From assembly GCA_024233865.1 (NCBI GenBank), contig JACKPA010000003.1, positions 310,001 to 374,000 on the forward strand: a DNA stretch of 64,000 bases. Direction: 5' to 3'. Under the pieces are notes generated by a model. That model was not told the origin of the DNA, searched no databases, and worked only from the letters and a program-made list of their open reading frames with translations. Source of the stretch: Leptospiraceae bacterium. Lineage in GTDB: Bacteria > Spirochaetota > Leptospiria > Leptospirales > Leptospiraceae. The position numbers and the translations under genes were made by a program. Below, one piece after another: positions 18,367 to 27,032 of the stretch (its first letter is position 1; the number at the start of each line of letters is the position of its first letter).

Positions 18367-20046
18367 ATGAAAATCAGACAAAAAATAATTTTAAACTTCC
18401 TGTTGCTCCTTGTTCCGGGCTACTTATTTGCTGCCTATTTACTTTGGCAATCTGCTTCCAATTCCGGTCTGCAGACTATAATCGTATTGGTTTTATTTTG
18501 TTTTAGCGTTATTTTGTCCATTTACTTGTCTGGTTTATTGGTAAAACCTATCAAATCCCTTAAAAAAACAGCCGAGGATTTGAGACTAGGTTCTGCTTCT
18601 CGTTTGGAAATACAGGGAAATGGCGAATTTTCAGAGATTGTCAGAAATGTAAATTCCAAGTTGGAACAAAGCAATAAAAATGAAAACCTACTGGAAAATA
18701 CGCAAAAAGAGCTAAAAGCGGCTTTGGAACAAATCTATTCTTTGGAAAAACGAACCAATGGAGAATATTTTTTGGTCTCTCGTTTGTTAAAACCTCTTAT
18801 TATAAATCACGTAAAAAGTGATACCATTAGAGTAAATTTTTTAGTCAGTCAGCAAAAAAAGTTCCAATTTGAAAAAATAGGCGGTGAAATAGGCGGAGAT
18901 ATTTCCATTGCCCACAATATTATTTTGAAAAATAAAAATTACGTTGTTTTTATCAACGGAGATGCCATTGGAAAGTCCTTACAAGGTGCCCAGGGGGCTT
19001 TGATTGCCGGAATTATTTTTAACGAGTTTATAACTCGAACCAGGGTTAGCGTAAATCAGCAGAATCGTTTTCCCGAAAAATGGCTCAGAGAATGTTATAG
19101 AGCCATGCAAAGTGCTTTTGTCACCTTTAATTTTGAGCTTATGATTTCTGCCGTAATAGGTCTTGTGGATGAAAAAAACGGTTTTGTGTATTATTTTAAT
19201 GCACGCCATCCTAGTAGCGTTTTGTATCGAAACGGAAAAGCCCAGTTTTTGGAAGACGGTCTTTCTCTTTACAAAATAGGTGTGGAAGGTTTAGGAGACG
19301 TATTCAATTTGAGAACATTCCAAATGCAAAATGAGGACGTTTTGCTTTTTGGTTCGGACGGGCGTGATACGATCACTCTAAAAGACAAAAACAAGAATCA
19401 AGAACGGACCCTAAACGAAGATGAAACTTTCTTTTTGAAGTGCGTAGAAAAGGGAGAGGGAGATGTGGGGAAAATCTTAAATTCCATAGAAGACCATGGG
19501 GAATTATCCGATGATATAACCCTTTTAAGTGTTTCCTATCATACCGATGTTGACTTGGAAGAAGCTCAGAAAAGAAATCCTGCCTATTCTCAATTTGTGC
19601 AAAGAGCAAAAGAGTTTATTCGAAAGAGAAAATACATCGAAGCAGCACAAAAACTGGAAAGAGCAATCAAAATCTTCAGAGAGCCGGATGTTTATAAGGA
19701 TTTGTTGTATTGTTATAGAAAAATTAACGACTATGAAAAACAAGAAAGTGCTGTGAGAGAAGCTTACAATTCCTTTCCTCATGTTATTGAGTTTTCTTTG
19801 CATGCCTCTGAGTTGTACAAAAGGTTAAAAAGGTTTGAAACGGCAATTGACCATGGGGAGAGATACCGTCTATACTATCCGAATGACGTAAAAAACCTAG
19901 TCAATCTGGCGGATATTTATCGCTTGGTCAGAAATTATGCAAGAGCCAAAATGATTTTGGATGAGATTGAAACAATAGACAGCAAAAACGAAGGCTATTT
20001 GAAAATGAAATCACTGTTAGAAAAATCAGAAAGCAATTTGCAGTAA
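18367..20046 (+). CDS. HAMP-SpoIIE (PP2C-type) serine phosphatase with TPR tail
   Basis: A 559-residue membrane protein. Two N-terminal helices (about 8-28 and 36-60) with a very short extracytoplasmic loop, a HAMP domain (LVKPIKSLKKTAEDL), a coiled coil, the SpoIIE phosphatase (about 155-390) and TPR repeats (about 410-555). Metal sites are seen as GGEIGGDISIAH, LLFGSDGRD and GELSDDITLLS. It should dephosphorylate a phosphoserine on a partner such as an anti-sigma antagonist. Its stop is 1 nt from the next ATG, coupling it to the DndE/HerA-like ATPase. A SiaC-like candidate partner is encoded at 41 kb. Confidence 0.87.
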   Translation: MKIRQKIILNFLLLLVPGYLFAAYLLWQSASNSGLQTIIVLVLFCFSVILSIYLSGLLVKPIKSLKKTAEDLRLGSASRLEIQGNGEFSEIVRNVNSKLEQSNKNENLLENTQKELKAALEQIYSLEKRTNGEYFLVSRLLKPLIINHVKSDTIRVNFLVSQQKKFQFEKIGGEIGGDISIAHNIILKNKNYVVFINGDAIGKSLQGAQGALIAGIIFNEFITRTRVSVNQQNRFPEKWLRECYRAMQSAFVTFNFELMISAVIGLVDEKNGFVYYFNARHPSSVLYRNGKAQFLEDGLSLYKIGVEGLGDVFNLRTFQMQNEDVLLFGSDGRDTITLKDKNKNQERTLNEDETFFLKCVEKGEGDVGKILNSIEDHGELSDDITLLSVSYHTDVDLEEAQKRNPAYSQFVQRAKEFIRKRKYIEAAQKLERAIKIFREPDVYKDLLYCYRKINDYEKQESAVREAYNSFPHVIEFSLHASELYKRLKRFETAIDHGERYRLYYPNDVKNLVNLADIYRLVRNYARAKMILDEIETIDSKNEGYLKMKSLLEKSESNLQ

Positions 20047-20047
20047 T

Positions 20048-21568
20048 ATGGCAGAGAGACTCTATACATCGCAAAAGACCGATGAAATTTTTCGCGCTTT
20101 GCGATACGATACAAAATTGGAATTTAATGTTCTGGCTAAAATGGCGTTTTTTTTATCCGTATCCCAATCCAATGATGAGGTGACAAGCGTCCAAGACTTT
20201 TCCGGAAAAGAAATCAAGCGTTCTCTCTTTTTAGGAGCCGATGAACTCTTTATTCGGGCTTTGCTTTCTTTGGTTTATAAAAGAAGTGAATTTTCCGAAG
20301 AAGAGTTTTATTCCAATAAGTCTTTTATCAAATATCATATTGATAATGGAGCAAACATTCTAAAAGAACTGTATGATTCTAACCAGTCGAGTCTGTTTTT
20401 TTCCAAACTATTAGAGTATTTGGATTTGACTTCTTTCAAAAATAAAAATGAGACCCTAGACATTTTTATCGGACGAAAACTCTTACGAAAGGAAGAAATT
20501 ATACTAGAGCTAAACAATACAACTAAGCACGCCAATTCTCATTTGGCAATTATGGGAAAGCCAGGTGTTGGAAAAACTCAGTTTCTTCTAAAAATTCTGA
20601 CAGATATTAGAACCCAATCCAACTACCAAGTAAATTTCATCTTTTTTGATTACAAAGGAGACGTTGTAGACAATAACAAATTCGTAGAGCTAACCAGAGC
20701 AAGAACCTATAGATTACTAAAAGATAACGAAGGCATCCCCATCAATCCGTTTATTTTGCCAAGTTATGATTCACAATCCGTTTTGGTTTCGGCTAGAGAA
20801 AAAGCGGAGTCATTTGCTTCCATTAACTCAAAATTAGGAGTTGTGCAAAAAGGAACTCTATCCGATGCGATCCAAATCGCTTACGAAAGAAGACAAGTAT
20901 CCAATCCACCCTGTCCCGATTTTCACGATGTGGGAGAAACTGTTTTGGAAATTTACCAATCTCAAAATAGAAAAGACGATAGCTTAATTGAGGTTTTGCG
21001 GGACTTATCTCAATTTAATTTGTTTTGGGAACATGGAAATGCTGCTCCTCCTTTGGAAAACCTTTCCAATAAAACTATGATCGTGGACGTACACCACATG
21101 CCGGTTTTAAAAGAGTTGGTTGCTTATCTGGTCATTGAAAGGCTTTACAAAGAAATGGCGGCTCTTCCCGATAGTGAAATCAGAGACGGAAGAAGGTTAA
21201 TTCGAACGATTCTGGTTATAGATGAAGCCCACAATTACCTGCCTCAGAAAAATATATTTTTACAAAGGATTATCCGGGAAGGACGTTCCAAAGGGGTTGT
21301 AGTTTTTTTTGCATCTCAATCTCCCAATGACTACCAACAAAACTATTTTAACTTTCAAGAATTGTTGGAGTTTGCATTCGTTTTCCAGTGTGAAGGAGTT
21401 TCTTATGCGTCAGTCCAAGATATTTTGGGTTGTAGCCAAAAAGCGGCAAGAGAACTCCAAAGCGAAATAGCAAGATTGGAGCCTTTCCAAGTTATTATGA
21501 AAGGTACAAAAAAAGGGGATGAATTCTATAAGTTTGTAGCAGAATCCTTTTATAAAAACTACCAGTAA
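20048..21568 (+). CDS. DndE-like domain fused to HerA/DUF87-type ATPase
   Basis: A 506-residue protein. Residues 1-120 follow the DndE (DUF1832) pattern: LRYDTKLEFNVLAKMAFFLS, then GKEIKRSLFLGADELFIRALL and a His-containing helix FIKYHIDNGA. Residues 150-500 form a HerA-like pump ATPase: Walker A GKPGVGKTQ, a YKGD strand, Walker B TILVIDEAHNYLP and the sensor region FFASQSPNDYQ. HerA ATPases act as hexamers on DNA ends; DndE belongs to phosphorothioate systems. No dndB, C or D lies nearby. It is tightly coupled to an upstream phosphatase gene. The function is unknown, with DNA processing or defence likely. Confidence 0.75.
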   Translation: MAERLYTSQKTDEIFRALRYDTKLEFNVLAKMAFFLSVSQSNDEVTSVQDFSGKEIKRSLFLGADELFIRALLSLVYKRSEFSEEEFYSNKSFIKYHIDNGANILKELYDSNQSSLFFSKLLEYLDLTSFKNKNETLDIFIGRKLLRKEEIILELNNTTKHANSHLAIMGKPGVGKTQFLLKILTDIRTQSNYQVNFIFFDYKGDVVDNNKFVELTRARTYRLLKDNEGIPINPFILPSYDSQSVLVSAREKAESFASINSKLGVVQKGTLSDAIQIAYERRQVSNPPCPDFHDVGETVLEIYQSQNRKDDSLIEVLRDLSQFNLFWEHGNAAPPLENLSNKTMIVDVHHMPVLKELVAYLVIERLYKEMAALPDSEIRDGRRLIRTILVIDEAHNYLPQKNIFLQRIIREGRSKGVVVFFASQSPNDYQQNYFNFQELLEFAFVFQCEGVSYASVQDILGCSQKAARELQSEIARLEPFQVIMKGTKKGDEFYKFVAESFYKNYQ

Positions 21569-21929
21569 TTTTGGTTCCTACCAAATTTAGCTAAAATTTT
21601 TACCAACGGTTATTGAGGTTTTATATATAACTTGGTGATAGGTTACATTCAAGATTTTTTAATCAAAAATAAAAAAATTAAGATATACAAAATGGTTTGC
21701 AATTTTTAATATTTTATGTCACATGGTATGAAATGATTTTCCGGAAATTATTAACTGGAAAACATCTAAGTGTATCTTTAAGTTAAAATAAAAAAATCAT
21801 TGATTAATTATAAAAGAGTTTTTTTACTTTAAACAAGAACTAAAAGGTTTATAAAGAGACATAGTAAAGAACCTAAGGTACTAAAAAGTAACAAAAGGAT
21901 GTAGAAATACAGTTAGGGAATAATAATAT
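21569..21929. other. AT-rich intergenic region upstream of enolase
   Basis: About 360 nt without a plausible gene on either strand. It is strongly AT-rich and carries no obvious hairpin terminator. An AGGGA lies about 10 nt before the eno start. It presumably holds the eno promoter, but several near-consensus AT boxes make a choice arbitrary. Confidence 0.5.
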
Positions 21930-23243
21930 ATGGGATCAAAAATAAAAAATATCCATGCAAGAGAAATCATAGACTCTCGGGGAAATCCAACCGTTGAAGT
22001 AGATGTTACATTAGAAAATGGCGATATGGGGAGAGCTGCCGTTCCTTCCGGAGCTTCTACCGGAGAGCACGAAGCGGTGGAGTTGAGAGACGGAGATAAA
22101 AAAAGGTATGTAGGTAAAGGTGTTTTAAAAGCCATTGAAAACGTAAACAAAAAGCTATCAAAAGTTGTAATCGGACAAGATGCTTTGGATCAAATCTTGA
22201 TCGACAACCTTATGATCAAGGAAGACGGAACTCCAAACAAAAAGAATTTGGGAGCAAATGCCATTTTAGGTGTTTCTTTGGCTGTTGCCAAAGCTGCCGC
22301 AAAGTATTGCCATTTACCGCTTTATAGATACATTGGTGGAAGTTACGCAAGAGAATTGCCTGTGCCAATGATGAATATTTTAAATGGGGGTTCTCACGCA
22401 GATAATAACATAGATTTCCAAGAATTTATGATTTTACCCGTTAGTGCTACTTCTTTAAAAGAAGCTGTGAGGATGGGAGCTGAGGTTTTTCACTCACTAA
22501 AAGGCGTTTTGAAGGCAAAAGGTTTAAATACTGCCGTAGGTGATGAGGGTGGTTTTGCTCCGGATCTAAAAAGCAATGAAGAAGGGATCGAAGTCATTAT
22601 GGAAGCCATTCAAAAAGCTGGTTACAAACCGGGGGATGATATTAAGATCGGTTTGGACGCTGCTTCAAGCGAATTCTATGACAAAGACAAAAAGAAATAC
22701 ATTTTAGGCAAAAAGTCAAAAAACCCTGGTGATATCAAAGAGCTAAGCAGTGAAGAGCTTTCGGCAATGTATGGCGTTATGATCGAAAAATATCCAATTC
22801 AAACAATTGAGGACGGACTAGATGAAAACGATTGGGAAGGCTGGAAGTCTTTAAGCGTTAAATTCAGAAATAAAGTTCAGTTAGTTGGAGATGATCTTTT
22901 TGTTACCAATGTCGAATTGCTCAAAAAAGGGATTGAACGCAAGATTTGTAATTCTATCCTGATCAAAGTGAACCAAATTGGATCTTTAACAGAAACTCTA
23001 TCTGCCATAGAAATGGCAAAAAAAGCCGGTTATACCGCTGTAGTTAGCCATAGGAGTGGAGAGACTGAAGATACTACAATTTCTCATATTGCAGTAGCCA
23101 CTAACGCCGGACAAATTAAAACAGGATCGCTCAGTCGCACAGACCGAATTGCCAAATACAATGAATTAATTCGGATAGAGGAAGAATTAGGTAGTCAAGC
23201 TATTTATAGCGGGATCAATACTTTTTATAACTTGAATGCTTAA
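21930..23243 (+). CDS. eno: Enolase
   Basis: A 437-residue phosphopyruvate hydratase, converting 2-phosphoglycerate to phosphoenolpyruvate in glycolysis and gluconeogenesis. Features: AREIIDSRGNPTVEVDV at the N-terminus, the mobile loop PSGASTGEHEAVELRD, Mg2+ ligands in GLDAASSEFYD, IEDGLDENDWEGW and LVGDDLFVTN, the catalytic Lys in LIKVNQIGSLTET, and the signature SHRSGETEDT. Length is normal. The 3' end overlaps the next gene by 8 nt. In other spirochaetes enolase can also appear on the surface and bind plasminogen; nothing in this sequence decides that. Confidence 0.98.
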   Translation: MGSKIKNIHAREIIDSRGNPTVEVDVTLENGDMGRAAVPSGASTGEHEAVELRDGDKKRYVGKGVLKAIENVNKKLSKVVIGQDALDQILIDNLMIKEDGTPNKKNLGANAILGVSLAVAKAAAKYCHLPLYRYIGGSYARELPVPMMNILNGGSHADNNIDFQEFMILPVSATSLKEAVRMGAEVFHSLKGVLKAKGLNTAVGDEGGFAPDLKSNEEGIEVIMEAIQKAGYKPGDDIKIGLDAASSEFYDKDKKKYILGKKSKNPGDIKELSSEELSAMYGVMIEKYPIQTIEDGLDENDWEGWKSLSVKFRNKVQLVGDDLFVTNVELLKKGIERKICNSILIKVNQIGSLTETLSAIEMAKKAGYTAVVSHRSGETEDTTISHIAVATNAGQIKTGSLSRTDRIAKYNELIRIEEELGSQAIYSGINTFYNLNA

Positions 23244-23697
23244 GAATTTACAATTTACTTTTACTTTAACCATTGCTTTTTTTTTAGGATGCATCTATTT
23301 TGCCCTGCTTAGTGATTCAGGGTATATGGAGAGACGCAAACTAGAAAAAAAGCTTAGTAAAATAAAGTTGGAAGTAGAACGGTTTGAGAATGAAAACACC
23401 TATTTACAGGCAAAAAAGATCAAACTGAAAAATGATGATGTAGCCTTGGCGATAGAATCTAGAAAATATTATTTTCTTAATGAAAACGCCAGGGTGATTA
23501 AATTTAAAGATGAAAAGGCTGAAGAACCAGAAAATGATGACCTGCTTTTGGCTTCCAGGCTTATAAATCATCTCCCACAAAGCAAAAGCCAACTGAATGT
23601 CTATCGCATTCCGGACATCAAAACCCTTAGAGCTTTTTATGCAATTGTTTCCGCATTCATTTGCATAGGTGTATTTCTAAGATTTAGGAATCATTAG
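23236..23697 (+). CDS. FtsB/DivIC-like septum formation initiator
   Basis: A 153-residue single-pass membrane protein: a short N-terminus, one helix (about 8-27), then a coiled coil (LEKKLSKIKLEVERFENENTYLQAK) and YYFLNENARVIKF, typical of FtsB. A second hydrophobic segment near the C-terminus (about 133-148) is unusual for FtsB. FtsB bridges FtsL and FtsQ in the divisome. Position directly after eno, with an 8-nt overlap, is the common arrangement for ftsB in many bacteria and supports the call. Confidence 0.8.
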   Translation: MLKNLQFTFTLTIAFFLGCIYFALLSDSGYMERRKLEKKLSKIKLEVERFENENTYLQAKKIKLKNDDVALAIESRKYYFLNENARVIKFKDEKAEEPENDDLLLASRLINHLPQSKSQLNVYRIPDIKTLRAFYAIVSAFICIGVFLRFRNH

Positions 23698-23734
23698 GAT
23701 GAAACAAGGATTAAGCTATTGCAAGGGGCGATCA

Positions 23735-23985
23735 AGCGTTTAGCCAAGGCGGCATTCAGAAAAATGGTGAAAAGAATTGTTATAATTTTCTATTGAAATG
23801 GTGATTCCCGATCCCCCTTCTTTAATGACCTTTCCAAATTCTTCCAGCAAAACCGCTGTACCAAATAAATCCGTTCTGCAAACTGTACAATCTTTTCTGG
23901 ATAAACTCTCGCTGCAAAACACACAAGCTGAATTTACGATAGCCAGTCCTGCTCTGTGAGTAAATGGTGGTTCGAAATTTAAAGG
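23735..23985 (-). pseudogene. Fragment of an SDR-family oxidoreductase
   Basis: The minus-strand frame contains GLAIVNSACV and later TDLFGTAVLLEEFGKVIKEG followed by GSGITIS. This resembles the middle of SDR proteins (the NxAG strand, then a helix running into the strand before the catalytic Ser). There is no cofactor loop and no YxxxK, and the frame degrades after ITIS. It lies between the eno-ftsB unit and the restriction locus and looks like debris left at the boundary. Confidence 0.5.
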
Positions 23986-23990
23986 GTTAT

Positions 23991-24872
23991 ATGACAACAG
24001 AAGAGTTAAAGAAATTAGAAAATGATTTGTGGAATACGGCAGACGATTTACGGGCAAATTCGGATTTAAAGTCTTCGGAATACTCTACTCCTATTTTGGG
24101 AATTATTTTCCTAAAATTTGCTGATAACAAGTACAAAAAGTATGAAAATGAGATGGTGGAAAATGATCTAAGTTTCAAGATGTTAAGCGATCATAGAGAA
24201 AGGCTTGAATCCATTTCCCTGTCTATGATGGACTATTTTTCACTTCTTGGAGAGAAAGAAGGTATAGATTTTCAACCTGTTCTTAAAGAAATTTCCAAAT
24301 TGGATAAGTCTTTTATTTCGTTTCAGGTCAAATCCAAAGATTCGGAAATCGACAAGGCGAATAAGGAGCAAAGGGATTTTTATACAAAGATAGAACCGTT
24401 TTTTGTGTCATTACATTCCCTTTTGAAGAAATTGGATCAAAAAATCAGAGAGCTAGAAAAGGGCATTGAAACCGAAACCAACAAAGACAAGAAAAAGGAA
24501 TGGAACAAAAAGAACCGAGAGATCAAGACCGAGCAGGAAAAGATTCACAAAGAAGTAAAGGATATGGAATACTTCTTTAGCCATATTCGATGGCTTCAAG
24601 ACCGTTTTCCGCAAGCCAAATATGAAGACGTAACAGGACTTTGTAAGTCCGCAACTCCAGCAGAAATCGAAGAACAAGAATTTTCTCTAAACCCAGGCAG
24701 ATACGTTGGTGTTGTGATCGAAGAAGACGGCAAAACAGAAGAAGAATTTATGGAAGAGATTTTTAGTTTGAACGAAGAGTTCAAACAATTGAATACAGAA
24801 ACGGCAAAGTTGGAGAAGGTGATTGTGAAGAATGTGGGAGTGCTTGGTTCGGCTACGCTCACCAAGCGGTAG
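23991..24872 (+). pseudogene. hsdM: HsdM with the methyltransferase core deleted
   Basis: A 293-residue frame from the ATG at 23991 (AAAGGG upstream). The first 60 residues are the N-terminal helical domain of type I methyltransferases (LENDLWNTADDLRAN, SSEYSTPILGIIFLKFADNKY). It then jumps to the C-terminal part, ending with IRWLQDRFPQAKYEDVTGLC and FSLNPGRYVGVVIEEDGKTE. The whole AdoMet-binding catalytic region, with its FxGxG and NPPF/Y motifs, is absent, while the frame stays open. It therefore cannot methylate DNA. The last codons run into the repeat TCGGCTACGCTCA. Usual HsdM length is about 500 residues or more. Confidence 0.85.
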
Positions 24873-25082
24873 CCTGTCTGCTCATTGAGCGTAGCCGAAA
24901 TGAGCTGGTAAGGAGATAAAATGAAAGATAAACAACCATGGAAAGAAGTGCGATTGGGGGAAGTTCCCTTCGACTACGCTCAGGGAACGGAAGAACTACG
25001 CTCAGGAACGGCTAGTCGCTGGGTGAGCGTAGTCGAACCCAAACCGAGGGTGATCGTTGGGTGAGCGTAGTCGAACCAAACC
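24850..25082. repeat. Cluster of TTCGACTACGCTCAG-family repeats, left of the GIY-YIG gene
   Basis: Copies in both orientations: CGGCTACGCTCACCAAG (24850 onward), ATTGAGCGTAGCCGAAATGA (about 24885-24904), CTTCGACTACGCTCAGGGAA (about 24966-24986), a degenerate ACTACGCTCAGGAACGG (about 24993), and two GGTGAGCGTAGTCGAACC copies (about 25022 and 25061). Paired copies can form hairpins. The block recurs on the right side of the GIY-YIG gene. Confidence 0.85.
24921..25064 (+). pseudogene. Duplicated 5' end of hsdS, run into repeats
   Basis: The ATG at 24921 begins MKDKQPWKEVRLGE, the same 5' end as the hsdS at 25634 (MKDKQPWKEVGL). After 14 codons it passes into the repeat block and reads VPFDYAQGTEEL before a stop at 25062-25064. 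It follows an AAGGAG-type SD. It shows that the start of hsdS has been duplicated on either side of the GIY-YIG gene. Confidence 0.8.
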
Positions 25083-25097
25083 AGTAAGGAGAAATTT

Positions 25098-25460
25098 ATG
25101 CCATATATGTATATACTGAAATGCTGTGATGATAGTTATTACACTGGTAGTACTTGGAATTTGAAGAAACGTTTGCAGGAGCATCAAAATGGTGAAGGAG
25201 CAAACTATACGGAAAAACGACGACCTGTAGAACTCGTATACTATGAGTATTTTAAAAGGATAGAGGATGCTTATAAAAGAGAGAAACAAATTCAAAGATG
25301 GACTCGCAAAAAGAAAGAAGCATTAATGGAAGGTAAATTTAAGAAATTGCATGAATTGTCAGAATGTGCAAATAGAACGCACTATTGGTTTTATAAATAT
25401 GAAATTTTGATTCATTCCTTTTGGCAATTTCCCTTCGACTACGCTCAGGGAACGGACTAA
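25098..25460 (+). CDS. GIY-YIG nuclease-domain protein (COG2827/UPF0213 type)
   Basis: A 120-residue protein with a GIY-YIG domain at residues 2-80: MYILKC (the GIY position) and YYTGST (the YIG position), followed by the conserved Arg in LKKRLQEHQNG, and Glu-bearing KREKQIQRW. Stand-alone COG2827 proteins are short nucleases of unclear role. The start has AAGGAG 6 nt upstream. The last residues FPFDYAQGTD are encoded by the neighbouring repeat, so the original C-terminus was changed or the gene travels with the repeat. It separates two copies of the hsdS 5' end. Confidence 0.88.
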   Translation: MPYMYILKCCDDSYYTGSTWNLKKRLQEHQNGEGANYTEKRRPVELVYYEYFKRIEDAYKREKQIQRWTRKKKEALMEGKFKKLHELSECANRTHYWFYKYEILIHSFWQFPFDYAQGTD

Positions 25461-25614
25461 CTAACTCAGGGAACGGACTAACTAACTCAGGGAACGAACA
25501 AACTAGCTCAGGGAACGAACAAACTAGCTCAGGGAACGAACAAACTAGCTCAGGGAACGGAAGAACTACGCTCAGGAACGGCTGGTCGCGCTGGGTGAGC
25601 GTAGTCGAACCCAA
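25429..25614. repeat. Right-hand copy of the repeat block with 21-bp tandem array
   Basis: The block found at about 24962-25040 recurs here, from CCCTTCGACTACGCTCAGGG to GGTGAGCGTAGTCGAACCCA, so the GIY-YIG gene is flanked by direct repeats. Inside this copy a 21-nt unit is expanded: GGGAACGGACTAACTAACTC-A twice (25448, 25469), then GGGAACGAACAAACTAGCTC-A three times (25490, 25511, 25532), ending with a partial unit at 25553-25560. Confidence 0.88.
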
Positions 25615-25633
25615 GCAAAGGAGATAAAAAGAT

Positions 25634-26036
25634 ATGAAAGATAAACAACCATGGAAAGAAGTGGGATTGATTGACTCTGGTATTTTTTTTGTTGATGGAG
25701 ATCGATCATCTTTAAGGTATCCATCGAGGGAGGAATTTGTTGATAGTGGAGTTATGTTCCTAAATGCTGAATCAATTAAAAGTGGAAGAATTAATCTCAA
25801 AGCGGTTAATCATATTGCCAATGAAAAATATGATCAAATCAAAAAAGGAAGGATTCAAAAGGAAGATATTTTATTAACTACCAGAGGTAATGGAATTGGG
25901 GATTGTGCGTTTGTGGATATAGAAGAGAAAGGAATTATCAATGCACAAATGTTAATTTTAAGAAATAAAAATAATATAATTTGTCCTCAATTTTTATATT
26001 ACTACATTACTTTGGATTCTACAAAAAATTTAATTA
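25634..26036 (+). pseudogene. hsdS: HsdS specificity subunit, 5' part, interrupted by IS982
   Basis: The type I specificity subunit recognises the DNA target. This part encodes the first target-recognition domain, with SGVMFLNAESIKSGRINL and EDILLTTRGNGIGDCAFVD, typical HsdS segments. The frame is broken at 26037 by the IS element. Joining base 26036 to base 27033, which removes the IS and one TAATTA copy, restores a single frame through LDSTKNLI-KSFSSGSAQPQ of about 397 residues, a normal HsdS length. Confidence 0.88.
26031..26036 (+). repeat. Left target-site duplication TAATTA
   Basis: TAATTA lies directly before the left inverted repeat and is repeated at 27027-27032 directly after the right one. 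Its removal with the IS restores the hsdS frame. The palindromic sequence around it leaves 1-2 nt of ambiguity in the exact IS ends. Confidence 0.7.
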
Positions 26037-27026
26037 ACGTGAGTTCGGGATTAAAATTAAATTAAAATATAAAAAAATGATTTTCTCCTAGGTAGCCAAA
26101 CTCAATTCTGGATTTATGAACAACAACAGAATGAGTTTGACATATATATTTTGTGATATAGATGACTTTTGTAAAGAATTAAAAATAAATCGCCTTCCAG
26201 TTCCAGGTAAAAGAAATCGTTTTACTAGAGAAACTGAATTATGCACGAGTGAGATTATGACAATTCTTGTATTATTTCATCTAAAGGGATATAGAACGTT
26301 CAAGTGGTTCTATTGTGATTATGTAAGGAAACATTATTCCCAAGAATTTCCAAAACTTGTTAGCTACAACCGTTTCGTTGAACTAATTCCTAGAGTATTA
26401 CTTCCACTTTTTGCTTACCTAAGTATACAGAGACTCGGAAGTAAATCCGGAACATTTATCATTGATTCCACAGCTTTGAAAGTATGTGAAAATAAAAGAA
26501 TCCATAATCACAAGGTTTTTGCTGGTTTAGCGGAGCGTGGCAAGACAAGTGTAGGTTGGTTTTATGGATTCAAACTACATCTAATTATCAATGAAAAAGG
26601 AGAAATAATATCTTTTTACATTACAAAGGGCAATGTAGATGATAGAAATGAAGAAGTAATTTTCTTTCTTACAAAAAATCTTAAAGGAAAACTTTTTGGG
26701 GATAGAGGTTATATTAGCCAAAAATTATTTAAAAAACTTCTTGAAAGAGGAATTAAAATGATAACAAAAATTAGAAGAAATATGAAAAACATACTTATGG
26801 ACATGACAGAAAAACTCTTACTTAGAAAAAGAGCAGTCATTGAATCCGTAAATGAGGAACTCAAAAATATATGTCAGATACAACACACTAGACATCGTAG
26901 TGTTATTAATTGGATGGTAAATATAACTTCGGGATTAATTGCATATTCATTTTTTCCTAAAAAACCTAGTATCGACTTAAAAACAGGCGGTATTTTGGTT
27001 GAAATTTGATTATCCCGAACTCACGT
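26037..27026 (+). mobile_element. IS982-family insertion sequence in hsdS
   Basis: A 990-bp element bounded by perfect 15-bp inverted repeats, ACGTGAGTTCGGGAT at 26037-26051 and its complement at 27012-27026, flanked by TAATTA. The size and single transposase match the IS982 family (about 1 kb). The transposase is intact, so the insertion may be recent. It splits hsdS after the first recognition domain. Confidence 0.85.
26116..27009 (+). CDS. IS982-family transposase
   Basis: A 297-residue DDE transposase with an N-terminal helical DNA-binding part (SEIMTILVLFHLKGYRTFKWFY, typical of IS982). The catalytic core shows FIIDSTALKVCE (first Asp), KGNVDDRNE and KLFGDRGYIS (second Asp), and the Glu in KRAVIESVNEELKN. 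Full length and uninterrupted, so probably active. The 3' end reaches into the right inverted repeat. The first in-frame ATG (26116) starts MNNNRMSLTYIF; MSLTYIF, five codons in, is an alternative. Confidence 0.92.
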   Translation: MNNNRMSLTYIFCDIDDFCKELKINRLPVPGKRNRFTRETELCTSEIMTILVLFHLKGYRTFKWFYCDYVRKHYSQEFPKLVSYNRFVELIPRVLLPLFAYLSIQRLGSKSGTFIIDSTALKVCENKRIHNHKVFAGLAERGKTSVGWFYGFKLHLIINEKGEIISFYITKGNVDDRNEEVIFFLTKNLKGKLFGDRGYISQKLFKKLLERGIKMITKIRRNMKNILMDMTEKLLLRKRAVIESVNEELKNICQIQHTRHRSVINWMVNITSGLIAYSFFPKKPSIDLKTGGILVEI

Positions 27027-27032
27027 TAATTA

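Noticed and set aside
25448..25560. A possible CRISPR array
   Set aside because: The units are contiguous with no unique spacers, and no cas genes are present.
25421..25627. A 68-codon frame with SGNEQTS heptapeptide repeats
   Set aside because: It is only the 21-bp tandem repeat translated; no start context or flanking coding signal.
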